Positions 1-7,239 of a DNA stretch of 20,114 nt are shown piece by piece (the first letter of the stretch is position 1; each line of letters starts with the position of its first letter). The stretch lies in NCBI GenBank assembly GCA_900538465.1, contig UPXV01000040.1:1-20114 (forward strand), read 5' to 3'. The notes below the pieces were generated by a model that saw only the letters and a program-made list of their open reading frames with translations, was not told where the DNA came from and ran no database searches. The DNA comes from an uncultured Erysipelotrichaceae bacterium. Lineage in GTDB: Bacteria; Bacillota_I; Bacilli_A; Erysipelotrichales; Coprobacillaceae. A program made the position numbers and the translations under genes.

Positions 1-54
1 ACCCGTGAATGCATGCGTGAAAGGCATGTGAGTTAACCGTTTCTCCAACAGGCC
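1..54 (-). tRNA. tRNA-Glu (UUC), 3' part cut by window edge
   Basis: On the minus strand the 5' acceptor strand GGCCTGT starts at position 54. It is followed by a D-arm and an anticodon arm CATGC-CTTTCAC-GCATG with anticodon TTC at 19-21. The T-arm begins (ACGGGT) and runs off the window at position 1. The 5' end is 7 bases downstream of the 3' CCA of tRNA-Asn, so the two are almost certainly cotranscribed and processed from one precursor. Asn-Glu neighbours are common in Firmicute tRNA clusters, and further tRNAs may lie beyond the edge. Confidence 0.93.
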
Positions 55-61
55 ACAAAAA

Positions 62-137
62 TGGCGCTTGAAGTAGGACTCGAACCTACGACCGATCGGT
101 TAACAGCCGATTGCTCTACCAACTGAGCTATTCAAGC
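62..137 (-). tRNA. tRNA-Asn (GUU)
   Basis: This is a complete 76-nt cloverleaf on the minus strand. The acceptor stem GCTTGAA/TTCAAGC is perfect, the D-arm is GCTC...GAGC, the anticodon stem ATCGG/CCGAT carries loop CTGTTAA (anticodon GTT at 102-104), and the T-arm is GTAGG-TTCGAGT-CCTAC. The discriminator base is G and the 3' CCA is encoded in the gene (62-64). It decodes AAC and AAU and is the first gene of a tRNA transcript that continues into tRNA-Glu. Confidence 0.97.
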
Positions 138-156
138 ATCTCGTTTGTGCTCAACT

Positions 157-185
157 ATAATACCATATGTCCATAGATAATGCAA
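157..185 (-). promoter_or_regulatory. Promoter of the tRNA-Asn/tRNA-Glu unit
   Basis: The minus strand carries TTGCAT (180-185), a 17-bp spacer and TATTAT (157-162), a good vegetative sigma-A promoter. Transcription would start near position 150, leaving a leader of a dozen or so bases before the tRNA-Asn 5' end at 137. No other promoter is needed for the tRNA pair. Confidence 0.75.
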
Positions 186-195
186 CACTTTTTTT

Positions 196-222
196 AAAAA
201 AAGAAGTCATTTTTTTGACTTC
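196..222 (-). terminator. Intrinsic terminator of the tautomerase gene
   Basis: The minus strand shows a GAAGTCA/TGACTTC hairpin (203-209 with 216-222) with an A-rich loop, followed directly by seven T residues (complement of 196-202). It lies just after the stop codon of the MIF-like gene and just before the tRNA promoter, so it separates the two transcripts. Confidence 0.85.
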
Positions 223-233
223 CTTTTTCTATT

Positions 234-575
234 TTATTCGTATTTTCCATTTTTACCCCAATGATCAAATTCTTCAATTGTTAGATATTGTTGAGAAACA
301 GGAATTCTTGTAATTTCTTCTACTTCTTTTAATAACTTTTCAACAAATTCTTCTTTGTAATGTTGATCAATTTGATGAAACATTTGACAACCAATTTTCA
401 TGCAATCCATTTCTTTTCCTTTAAAATACATAACTTGATTATCTTCAATATGAATCATTAAATTTTCTTCTTTTTTATGAGGTAAAATAGAAATTAAACG
501 ACCTGCACTTTCTTTAAGTGCTTTCTCTTGTTTTAGAGTTAATGTTTTTGTTGTTGTAAATCTAATAAATGGCAT
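234..575 (-). CDS. MIF-like tautomerase (phenylpyruvate tautomerase-related)
   Basis: This 113-residue protein has the size and features of the macrophage migration inhibitory factor branch of the tautomerase superfamily. It starts Met-Pro-Phe-Ile, so Pro2 becomes the N-terminal catalytic proline after Met removal. A central strand MIHIEDNQVMYFKG (about 40-53) and a C-terminal WGKNG motif (about 106-110) are family-typical. Relatives form trimers and tautomerise phenylpyruvate-like keto/enol acids in the cytoplasm; the real substrate of most bacterial members is unknown. The ATG at 575 has a clear GGGAGGA Shine-Dalgarno (583-589). The gene follows the aminotransferase after 37 bases with no terminator between, and a lone TATAAT (598-603) without a -35 lies in that gap. 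DUF1904 was considered as a related alternative fold; the WG-N-G end favours MIF-like. Confidence 0.8.
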   Translation of the reverse strand: MPFIRFTTTKTLTLKQEKALKESAGRLISILPHKKEENLMIHIEDNQVMYFKGKEMDCMKIGCQMFHQIDQHYKEEFVEKLLKEVEEITRIPVSQQYLTIEEFDHWGKNGKYE

Positions 576-612
576 AATTCATTCCTCCCGACTTTCTATT
601 ATATGTGATTTT

Positions 613-1821
613 CTATAAAAAATGTGACGAATCCTGTTGGTGATTGAATTCATATGTGAGTTGTCCTAAGATTCGTACACCTTCTATAATCTTTTCATCT
701 GTAGGTGTTGAAAAGTTCATTCTAAAGCTATGACATTCTTTTGTATCATTATCTAAAAAGGCATTTCCAGGAACAACTGCAACGTTTAATGATAAAGCCT
801 TTTTCACAAAATCATTCATATCAATATGTTCTGGTAATGTTACCCAAATAAACATCCCACCTGTTGGCAATGTATACTGAACACTTGGATGAAAATGTTT
901 CTTCATTTCTCCTAGCATCAAATAACATTTCTTTTTATAAATATCTTGAATTTTTGCAATATGTTCGTCCATATCATACTCTTCAAGATATCTTGCCATG
1001 ACTTTTTGAGCCCATAAATTAGAATGGACATCACTTGCTTGTTTGGCAACAGTAAATTTATTCACAATCTCTTGAGGTCCAATACAACAAGCTACACGCA
1101 TTCCTGGAGCAATTATCTTGGAAAGACTTGCGGCATAAATGACCAATCCATCTTGATCAAGGGATTTCATTGATGGAATTGCTTCACCTTCAAAACGCAA
1201 ATCTCCATATGGATTATCTTCTAAGATCAAGACTTCATATTTTTTTGCTAAGCGTAAAACTTCTTTTCTCACTTCTAAAGACATTGTCATGCCTGTAGGG
1301 TTTTGAAAATTAGGTATAAGATAGATAAATTTTGGTTTTAACTTCAAAGCTTCTTCTAAAGCTTCTAAATCAATTTGTCCATCTTTATATTCAATTCCTT
1401 TTAAAATGGCTCCTAAAGATTTAAAAGCATTTAAAGCTCCTAAAAAGCTTGGATTTTCACAAACAACAATATCTCCTTCGTTACAAAGACATTTTGCTGC
1501 AAATTCCATAATCTGTTGAGAACCAGAAGTAATAAGCATTTTATCCCCATCTTGAAATGCTTTTTCTTTTCTATTAAAGAACTTTGTAGCAGCCTGAATG
1601 AGACCAGCATCCCCTTCAGTAATTCCATATTGCAAAACACTAATCGGATTGTTTTTTAAAATATCTGCTGAAATTTTTTCAATTTCTTTTACTGGGAATG
1701 CTTCAGCTGCTGGATTCCCCCCTGCGAAACTAATCATTTTTGGATCAGCAGTAGCCTTTAAAATTTCTCTAATTGCTGATGCCTTGACATTTGACATCCT
1801 TTTTGCAAATTCATACTTCAT
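613..1821 (-). CDS. PLP-dependent aminotransferase (fold type I, 2-aminoadipate/aromatic type)
   Basis: This 402-residue class I/II aminotransferase resembles the MocR-like/LysN/2-aminoadipate group without the DNA-binding domain. Visible landmarks are SFAGGNPA (31-38), the NPTG motif (174-177), Asp202 and Tyr205 in EDNPYGD (pyridine contacts), the Schiff-base lysine K235 in SLSK with Arg242 following, and a late FRMNFS segment with the carboxylate-binding arginine. It should swap an amino group between an amino acid and a 2-oxo acid in the cytoplasm. Substrate cannot be read from sequence: 2-aminoadipate, aromatic or branched-chain amino acids are all possible. The ATG at 1821 has a strong GAGGGGG ribosome site upstream. 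The gene is divergent from the PII-like gene across 108 bases and is followed by the MIF-like tautomerase, which fits a shared 2-oxo acid substrate. Confidence 0.9.
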   Translation of the reverse strand: MKYEFAKRMSNVKASAIREILKATADPKMISFAGGNPAAEAFPVKEIEKISADILKNNPISVLQYGITEGDAGLIQAATKFFNRKEKAFQDGDKMLITSGSQQIMEFAAKCLCNEGDIVVCENPSFLGALNAFKSLGAILKGIEYKDGQIDLEALEEALKLKPKFIYLIPNFQNPTGMTMSLEVRKEVLRLAKKYEVLILEDNPYGDLRFEGEAIPSMKSLDQDGLVIYAASLSKIIAPGMRVACCIGPQEIVNKFTVAKQASDVHSNLWAQKVMARYLEEYDMDEHIAKIQDIYKKKCYLMLGEMKKHFHPSVQYTLPTGGMFIWVTLPEHIDMNDFVKKALSLNVAVVPGNAFLDNDTKECHSFRMNFSTPTDEKIIEGVRILGQLTYEFNHQQDSSHFL

Positions 1822-1853
1822 AAAAAATACCCCCTCGTTTTTTATTAATTATT

Positions 1854-1859
1854 ATTATA
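1854..1859 (-). promoter_or_regulatory. Likely -10 box of the aminotransferase gene
   Basis: A perfect TATAAT is present on the minus strand 33 bases upstream of the aminotransferase start codon. The hexamer 17 bases further upstream (TAGTTA) is a poor -35 box, so the promoter may be weak or assisted. The region is shared with the divergent PII-like gene. Confidence 0.45.
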
Positions 1860-1880
1860 ACGCAAATTCTTGATAATAAC

Positions 1881-1909
1881 TAGATATTTGTTTCAACTAG
1901 CGATATAAT
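1881..1909 (+). promoter_or_regulatory. Likely promoter of the PII-like gene
   Basis: On the plus strand TAGATA (1881-1886), a 17-bp spacer and a perfect TATAAT (1904-1909) precede the ribosome site AGGTGGTGA (1916-1924). Transcription would begin about a dozen bases before the start codon at 1930. A direct repeat of AACTAG (1878-1883 and 1895-1900) overlaps the promoter and could be an operator, which is not proven. Confidence 0.55.
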
Positions 1910-1929
1910 AAAGACAGGTGGTGAGAGTT

Positions 1930-2268
1930 ATGCAAGTTATATTTGTTGTCTTAAATAAAATTGACTGTTTAGATGATTTATTAGCAAGATTAAAGAAAGC
2001 AGGAGTTACAGGTGGAACAATTGTTGATTCTACAGGGATGGTAAAATCATTAGATGAATCTGATGAAAGTTATTTATTAGGATCACTTCGTTTGTTTTTA
2101 GAAAATCCTTTACCTGAAAGTAAAACGATCTTTTTCATTGTTAATGATGATCAAGTCGAATTAGTTAGAAAAACTGTTGATGATGTTGTGGGTGGTATTG
2201 ATAACCCTCATACTGGTATTGTCTTTGGTATACCTATTAGCTTTGCTGATGGACTTATGAAGAAATAA
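1930..2268 (+). CDS. PII-like signalling protein (nitrogen regulatory P-II superfamily)
   Basis: The 112-residue protein fits the alpha/beta ferredoxin-like fold of the PII superfamily. It begins with strand MQVIFVVLNK, then an LDDLLARLKKAGVTGGTIVDS helix-strand unit, a short acidic T-loop-like region (about 37-50), a second strand KTIFFIVNDD (65-74), a helix, and a GIVFGIPI strand near the end that sits where PII proteins have their ligand-binding KIFV strand. It lacks the classical uridylylation tyrosine region and is not obviously GlnB, so ligand and partner are unknown. I chose ATG 1930 because AGGTGGTGA lies 5 bases before it; an upstream GTG at 1918 falls inside the ribosome site. It is monocistronic, ends with its own terminator and is the only plus-strand gene here. 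Confidence 0.75.
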   Translation: MQVIFVVLNKIDCLDDLLARLKKAGVTGGTIVDSTGMVKSLDESDESYLLGSLRLFLENPLPESKTIFFIVNDDQVELVRKTVDDVVGGIDNPHTGIVFGIPISFADGLMKK

Positions 2269-2272
2269 TAAT

Positions 2273-2302
2273 GGGACGAATTGAAATCGTCCCTTTTCTT
2301 TT
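2273..2302 (+). terminator. Terminator of the PII-like gene
   Basis: The plus strand has GGGACGA (2273-2279), a 7-base loop and TCGTCCC (2287-2293), followed by TTTTCTTTT. The T tract runs into the stop codon of the convergent permease gene (2301-2303), so the two genes converge with essentially no spare sequence. The hairpin might also act weakly on minus-strand transcripts. Confidence 0.88.
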
Positions 2303-4760
2303 ACTCATGTGAAATACTTGTTAATATATTATTTTTAAGTTCACTATACACTGCAAAAACAATTACAAATACAACTATAATTCCTAAACTGATGATTGAT
2401 AAGACTAGGGATAATTCAATATTATTAAACGCATCTATAAAACGCATGTGAGAAAGTGAAATAGCCAGTATAACACAGAAAGTTAAACTGATTAAATAAA
2501 TTATAAAAGCATACAAGATATAAACCATGACAATCTGTTTCTTTGTCATTCCAATAGCTCGATATAATCCAATTTCATGTCTATGTGCTATTGCTTTAAT
2601 CTTACGATTCATATAAACTAACAAAACAATTCCCAACACGAGTCCACCAAAGAAAGATATATCTTTAAAGGTTATTTCTTTTAAACTAATAATACGTAAT
2701 TGTTGAACTGAGTTTAAATCATCATATATAACATCAGGATATCTATCTTTGATTTCAAACAATTGTTTCTTCACTATAAATTGTGCATCATAATCATTCA
2801 CGTCACAATATATATTTTGTTCATTATCTTTTGATATATATTTTTGATAAGTTTGTTTATTTGTAAGGAATTCATACATACTTCCACTACTTACTCCAAA
2901 AAATAAACGATTTTCTTTTCGAGTTATATCATCAAAATAAATTGTTCCAACAATTTTCATACGATGACTTTTCCCAAGTTCTCCACTTTCCGAATCATTT
3001 GTAAATATTTCTACTTCATCTCCTATATCTAATCCTTCTTCTTGAATATATGAGTCATTTTTATCTTCATCAAATTGTTTCTTTGTATTATATTCGCCAC
3101 TAGCACCATTTTCATTAGGACGCCAAAATTTTTTAACAATAAAAATCTCATCTTCATTTTCAGGAAATCTTCCTTCCATATGATGTGCTGATAAAATATC
3201 TTTAACAGCAGCTTGATTTTCATAATAAGCGAGACCACTTGTTTCTAAATAATAATATTTTGATTCTGGCTGTAAGTTAAAATGATTTTGACGACCATAA
3301 AGCAAACTTTTTTCTTCAGCAATATCTTTCCAATAAATCTGAATATCATGCCTATGAACAACTTGAGTTGACACTCCCTTTATTTGACTTAATATAGTCA
3401 GTTTATCTTGAGAAATGGGATCACCATAACTTCCCAACATATAATTATAATCCTCAACATGAAATGATTTTAAATTAACCCTATAAGTGGCAATAGTAGA
3501 AAACAACATCACATTTCCTATAATTCCTATCATCAATAAAATGACAAGACTAATAGATGCAATTTTATTATCTATGAATTCTCTTAAAGCTAGCGAAGCG
3601 ACTGTCACTTTTCTAATCTTTCTTATCTTATGTTTCTTTATGGATTGATGAACTTTACTTGTGAGAGGTATGAAATACGCTTCAAATGATGGTATAAAAT
3701 TTACAATAACTGCTACTATAAAAGAAATCGCCAACTGAACATAAAACATCTGATTCACAATCATGAGAAATGCACCATTCATTGAAGAATGATATAAATA
3801 AAGTACTGTAGCACTTAAAATCAAACTGCAAATAACGCCAATAATTCCTGCAATAGCTATTAACAGTAAACCTTCATACACAATTAATTTTTGTATCTGT
3901 TTAGAAGTGGCACCAATTGCTCGCATTAACACAAAGCTTTCAGTACGTTTACTAACTGATGAAATCATTGTCCCTAAAACTCCAATAAATCCTACAATCA
4001 CAATAACATATCTAAAATAAAGAGAATAGTCATCATATTGATATAATGAATCTTCACTTATTCTTTTATAATTTTCACCATACGTCTCCATATTCAATTG
4101 AACTCTATCTTCTAATTTATGAATAATAACACTATTCCACAATTGCAAATTATCTTTTGAATAAACAAGAGTTTGATAATTTAAGGTTGGTCGATTAGTA
4201 CTAATAAAACTTCCCAATGGTATAGAATAAATCTGTGAATAATTTTTAACTATCCCGACTATTTTATAAGGTAAAGTTTGTTGATGATTTCCATCATTCA
4301 CTGTTAATTCAATAGTTTGATTAACTTTATGTGGGATATTTAAACCAATCATTCGATCTTCTTCTAAAATAATCTCACTTTCATTTTGGGGAAATCTTCC
4401 TTCTTTTAATTGCAACGCTGTTAAATCTAAAGCTGTATTATCTAAAGATGTCATTTCACCAAGTGACTTTCCTTGATAATTCACTTCACCAACACGATAA
4501 ATACGTCCAGATACGATTGAACAATCTTCTTTTAAACTTTTGAATTCATTTTCACTTTCACCATCAATGACTAATCCCCACTTCCCATAACGTGTATATT
4601 TCTCACGATAACTGATTTCTTCATAAGAAGCATAGAGGATTGCTATCATTGATGATAAGATAAATGTTGTTAGTAAGGAAACAAATATAAATTTATAAAA
4701 TTTCCTTTGTCTGCGAATATTATCAAAGGCTAGTTTTTGAATATAATTCTGTTTAAACAT
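2301..4760 (-). CDS. FtsX-type ABC transporter permease, large, two extracytoplasmic domains
   Basis: The product is about 819 residues. Numbered from a GTG three codons upstream, it shows one membrane segment near 28-48, an outside domain of about 200 residues, three segments (about 254-275, 297-325, 342-360), another at 405-427, a second outside domain of about 270 residues, and three C-terminal segments (about 704-720, 747-771, 785-808). The RAIGAT and RAIGMT motifs after the second and sixth segments mark FtsX/MacB-type permease repeats. Such proteins do not usually transport small solutes; they move or release lipophilic compounds, peptides or lipoproteins, or signal across the membrane. 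ATG 4760 is chosen because AGGTGAT precedes it; the reading frame overlaps the ATPase gene by 8 bases. Its place after a two-component system suggests antimicrobial-peptide resistance, an inference. It is longer than BceB (about 650) and has doubled domains. Confidence 0.88.
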   Translation of the reverse strand: MFKQNYIQKLAFDNIRRQRKFYKFIFVSLLTTFILSSMIAILYASYEEISYREKYTRYGKWGLVIDGESENEFKSLKEDCSIVSGRIYRVGEVNYQGKSLGEMTSLDNTALDLTALQLKEGRFPQNESEIILEEDRMIGLNIPHKVNQTIELTVNDGNHQQTLPYKIVGIVKNYSQIYSIPLGSFISTNRPTLNYQTLVYSKDNLQLWNSVIIHKLEDRVQLNMETYGENYKRISEDSLYQYDDYSLYFRYVIVIVGFIGVLGTMISSVSKRTESFVLMRAIGATSKQIQKLIVYEGLLLIAIAGIIGVICSLILSATVLYLYHSSMNGAFLMIVNQMFYVQLAISFIVAVIVNFIPSFEAYFIPLTSKVHQSIKKHKIRKIRKVTVASLALREFIDNKIASISLVILLMIGIIGNVMLFSTIATYRVNLKSFHVEDYNYMLGSYGDPISQDKLTILSQIKGVSTQVVHRHDIQIYWKDIAEEKSLLYGRQNHFNLQPESKYYYLETSGLAYYENQAAVKDILSAHHMEGRFPENEDEIFIVKKFWRPNENGASGEYNTKKQFDEDKNDSYIQEEGLDIGDEVEIFTNDSESGELGKSHRMKIVGTIYFDDITRKENRLFFGVSSGSMYEFLTNKQTYQKYISKDNEQNIYCDVNDYDAQFIVKKQLFEIKDRYPDVIYDDLNSVQQLRIISLKEITFKDISFFGGLVLGIVLLVYMNRKIKAIAHRHEIGLYRAIGMTKKQIVMVYILYAFIIYLISLTFCVILAISLSHMRFIDAFNNIELSLVLSIISLGIIVVFVIVFAVYSELKNNILTSISHE

Positions 4761-5433
4761 GCTGATCACCTACAATTTGACCATCCTCAATAGTAATTAC
4801 ACGATCAGCTTTATTGGCCATCATTGCATCATGAGTCACCATGACAATCGTTTGATTATACTTTCTTTGAGAGAGTTTTAATAAATCCATAACTTCTTCA
4901 CTATTTTGTGAATCAAGATTTCCAGTTGGTTCATCAAGCAATATTAAAGATGGTTTTGAAGCCAATGCTCTGGCAATTGCTACTCGTTGTTGTTGCCCAC
5001 CAGAAAGCTCATCAATGTAGGCTAATTTCTTTTCTTGTAACCCTAACATTGAAATAATATCTTCTACATATTCTTTATCTTCCTTCCGTCCATCTAGACA
5101 CATAGGTAAGATAATATTTTCATAGACGTTTTGACTAGGAATTAAATTAAAGAATTGAAAAACAAAACCAATTTTTCTTCTTCGTAAAACAGTCAGTTCA
5201 TCTTCTTTTAAATGATATAACAAAATACCATCAACCAAGACTTCTCCTTTTTGTGGTTTTTCCAATCCTCCCATAACATGTAATAAAGTTGATTTCCCCG
5301 AACCACTTTTCCCTACAATTGTTACAAAAGTTCCTTGTTCGATATCCAAAGAAACATTCTTTAGTGCTTCTACCTTTGTTTCATTTTCTCCATAACTTTT
5401 AAAAACATCAGTTATAGTCACAACCTTTTCCAT
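4753..5433 (-). CDS. ABC transporter ATP-binding protein (MacB/LolD/BceA type)
   Basis: The 226-residue protein is a single nucleotide-binding domain. Visible in order are Walker A GKSGSGKST (41-49), the Q-loop VFQFFNL with Gln93, the signature LSGGQQQR (143-150), Walker B LILLDEPT (163-170) with catalytic Glu168, and the switch His201 in VTHD. The D-loop GNLDS follows Walker B, as in LolD/MacB-type ATPases that partner FtsX-like permeases. It would form a dimer and power the permease encoded immediately downstream. ATG 5433 is preferred, with a perfect AGGAGGT upstream; a GTG at 5442 lies inside that site. A TATAAT and a direct-repeat operator sit directly upstream, so transporter genes have a promoter separate from the regulator genes. 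Confidence 0.95.
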   Translation of the reverse strand: MEKVVTITDVFKSYGENETKVEALKNVSLDIEQGTFVTIVGKSGSGKSTLLHVMGGLEKPQKGEVLVDGILLYHLKEDELTVLRRRKIGFVFQFFNLIPSQNVYENIILPMCLDGRKEDKEYVEDIISMLGLQEKKLAYIDELSGGQQQRVAIARALASKPSLILLDEPTGNLDSQNSEEVMDLLKLSQRKYNQTIVMVTHDAMMANKADRVITIEDGQIVGDQHV

Positions 5434-5453
5434 ATATTCCACCTCCTATCTTT

Positions 5454-5487
5454 ATTATAGTGAAACTATCTTACACTTTTATGACAC
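5454..5487 (-). promoter_or_regulatory. ABC transporter promoter with direct-repeat operator
   Basis: The minus strand carries a perfect TATAAT (5454-5459). Eleven bases upstream is a direct repeat GTGTCA (5482-5487) and GTGTAA (5471-5476) with an 11-bp period. No good -35 box is present (ATAAAA at 17 bp), which suits an activator-dependent promoter. The first repeat unit lies in the last two codons and stop region of the kinase gene. The same repeat occurs in the promoter of the response regulator gene (7161-7177), so the regulator encoded here is the likely ligand. Confidence 0.65.
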
Positions 5488-6453
5488 TTTATATTTATCA
5501 TTCATTTGAAATAATGGAAAGGTTATTTCAAAAACGACTCCATTATCATTATAAGCAGTCACTAAACCATGATGCTTTTCAATAATTTCTTTTGATAAAG
5601 CTAACCCTATGCCCACTCCTTGTTGTTTAGCAGAATGATAGAATCTTTCAAAGATATGAGGTAAATCTTTTTCGTTTATTTCTTCACCATTATTATAAAT
5701 AAAACATTTGATATATTGTTGATGTTCTTCAAAAGTTACCTTAATCTTTGAACATCCATGTTCTAAGGAATTTTTCATAATATTTGATAAAGCTTCTTGT
5801 AGCCAGCTTTCATCATAATAGAGATAAGCTTCAGTTTTTTCAATTGTTATGGAAGTGGATGTTTGTTGAATTAATGAATGTAATGCTTGTAAAGACAATT
5901 GAAAGACTTCATATATTGGTAAATATTGAAAGTCAAAATCAACTTGACTTCCTTGTAATTTTGCTAGTTTTAATAAACTATTAATAAGGTATTTCATTTT
6001 TTCTATTTGTTGTTGTGTTTCTATGAGATAGTGATGAGGTTGTTCTTCTAATAGTAATTCATTATAAATAGAAATACTTGCAAGTGGTGTTTTTAATTGA
6101 TGACAAATATCTTCTATTGTTTGTCTTAACTTATTTTTTTCTTTTTGAATGGTTTCTTGATATGCTGTTGTTCTTTTTTTTAAAACGACAATTTCATCAT
6201 ATAATAAACCTAAATCTCCATCTTTGATCATAAATTCTTGATCTCTAGAAGCAAAATCAATCACATGACGCATATCAGTAAATAATGATTTTAATATTCT
6301 CTTAGATGAATAATACATATAAAAAATACATAAAGCACTGACTATAAATAATATTTCTTTTGGTAAAGAAAATATATAAATCAATAAAAGAATGATGATA
6401 GATACCATCATTTTGTAACGTAATAGTATAAATTCACGATTATTTGTTTCCAT
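5479..6453 (-). CDS. Sensor histidine kinase, intramembrane-sensing type
   Basis: From ATG 6453 the product is 324 residues. Two membrane segments (about residues 15-30 and 34-48) are separated by only a few residues, so there is no outside sensor domain, as in BceS-like intramembrane-sensing kinases. A linker/coiled coil leads to the H-box DICHQLKTPLA with the phospho-acceptor His118, the N-box NIMKNSLEH, the YNNGEEI G1 region (Asn where most kinases have Asp), FERFY, and the G2 loop GVGIGLALSKEI. It likely phosphorylates the adjacent OmpR-type regulator. The start is supported by AGAGGTG just upstream; a TTG-initiated extension to 6483 is unlikely. It overlaps the regulator gene by 14 bases, and its 3' end carries part of the transporter operator. 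Confidence 0.92.
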   Translation of the reverse strand: METNNREFILLRYKMMVSIIILLLIYIFSLPKEILFIVSALCIFYMYYSSKRILKSLFTDMRHVIDFASRDQEFMIKDGDLGLLYDEIVVLKKRTTAYQETIQKEKNKLRQTIEDICHQLKTPLASISIYNELLLEEQPHHYLIETQQQIEKMKYLINSLLKLAKLQGSQVDFDFQYLPIYEVFQLSLQALHSLIQQTSTSITIEKTEAYLYYDESWLQEALSNIMKNSLEHGCSKIKVTFEEHQQYIKCFIYNNGEEINEKDLPHIFERFYHSAKQQGVGIGLALSKEIIEKHHGLVTAYNDNGVVFEITFPLFQMNDKYKVS

Positions 6454-7126
6454 ATAGCACCTCTTGATTGATACGATAACCAATTCCTCTCACTGTCTCT
6501 ATATAAGAGATACCTTGATATGTTCCCAATTTATCTCTTAATCGTTTAACATGTACAGATAATGTATTATCTTCTACATAATACTCACCTTTTTCAATAG
6601 CCTCTAATAATTGCTGTCTTGTTAAAACTTGATTTTGATGAGTCACCAACATTTTTAAAATTTCAAAATCAATCACTGATAGAGATAATTTTTCTTGTTG
6701 AACAAAGACTTCCCTTCTTTTTAAATGTATTGATAAGTCGCCAATCCTCAATTGTTCTTGTAAAGGTTGACTACGTCGTAACAAGGCTAAAATTCTCGCA
6801 TAGAGTTCTTTGATTCGAAATGGTTTTGTCATGTAATCATCGCCTCCACTGTTTAAACCTTCAACTAACATATCTTCGTTATCATTAGCAGTTAAAAACA
6901 AAATAGGAACATGGGAAGAAAGACGTACTTGTTGACAAAGGGTAATTCCATTACCATCAGGTAATTGAATATCCAAGATAAGCAAATCATATTTATTTTG
7001 TAAATACTCACGTAATGCTATTTCATAACAATCTACAATATGAACTTGATATTTTTTGATTTCTAAAGCTTCTTTTAATGATTTAGCCAATGCTAAGTCA
7101 TCTTCTACTAATAATATTCGACTCAT
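6440..7126 (-). CDS. OmpR/PhoB-family response regulator
   Basis: The 228-residue protein has a receiver domain with the acidic pair Asp9-Asp10, phospho-acceptor Asp52 in LILDIQLPDGNG, Thr79 and Lys101 (KPF). A winged-helix domain follows (about 128-225) with the VHVKRLRDKLG recognition helix and the typical ETVRGIGYR wing. It should be phosphorylated by the next-encoded kinase and bind direct repeats. ATG 7126 is selected because AGGTGAT is 6 bases upstream; a GTG at 7135 lies in the ribosome site. The strong promoter upstream contains the repeat also found before the ABC genes, suggesting autoregulation. Confidence 0.95.
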   Translation of the reverse strand: MSRILLVEDDLALAKSLKEALEIKKYQVHIVDCYEIALREYLQNKYDLLILDIQLPDGNGITLCQQVRLSSHVPILFLTANDNEDMLVEGLNSGGDDYMTKPFRIKELYARILALLRRSQPLQEQLRIGDLSIHLKRREVFVQQEKLSLSVIDFEILKMLVTHQNQVLTRQQLLEAIEKGEYYVEDNTLSVHVKRLRDKLGTYQGISYIETVRGIGYRINQEVLYGNK

Positions 7127-7148
7127 TTCTATCACCTATCTTTATTTT

Positions 7149-7177
7149 ATTATATAATGGTGACACTTTGATGACAA
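7149..7177 (-). promoter_or_regulatory. Promoter of the two-component genes with direct-repeat operator
   Basis: On the minus strand TTGTCA (7172-7177), 17 bp and TATAAT (7149-7154) form a near-consensus sigma-A promoter. The TTGTCA is also the first unit of a direct repeat whose second unit is GTGTCA (7161-7166), an 11-bp period. The repeat block matches the one before the ABC genes at 14 of 16 positions. Alternatively the -10 could be TAAAAT (7144-7149), which would give the same 11-base distance from repeat to -10 as at the ABC promoter. Confidence 0.68.
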
Positions 7178-7204
7178 AGAAAAAGAACATCACTGTGTTC
7201 TTTT
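7176..7204 (-). terminator. Terminator upstream of the two-component genes
   Basis: A 9-bp stem AAAAGAACA (7181-7189) with TGTTCTTTT (7196-7204) and a 6-base loop is followed on the minus strand by TCTTTG. It would end any transcript arriving from the mini-ORF region and protects the regulator promoter. The stem is identical to that of the terminator at 7371-7392. Confidence 0.75.
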
Positions 7205-7239
7205 CTTACGAATAATCATCTTTGTATCTTAATATAGTC

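Noticed and set aside
1..137. Possible integration site (attachment site) at the tRNA genes
   Set aside because: No integrase gene, no repeated tRNA 3' end and no change in gene style are seen in the window.
598..603. TATAAT between the aminotransferase and tautomerase genes as a separate promoter
   Set aside because: No -35 hexamer at 15-19 bp and no extended -10; TATAAT-like strings are frequent in such AT-rich gaps.
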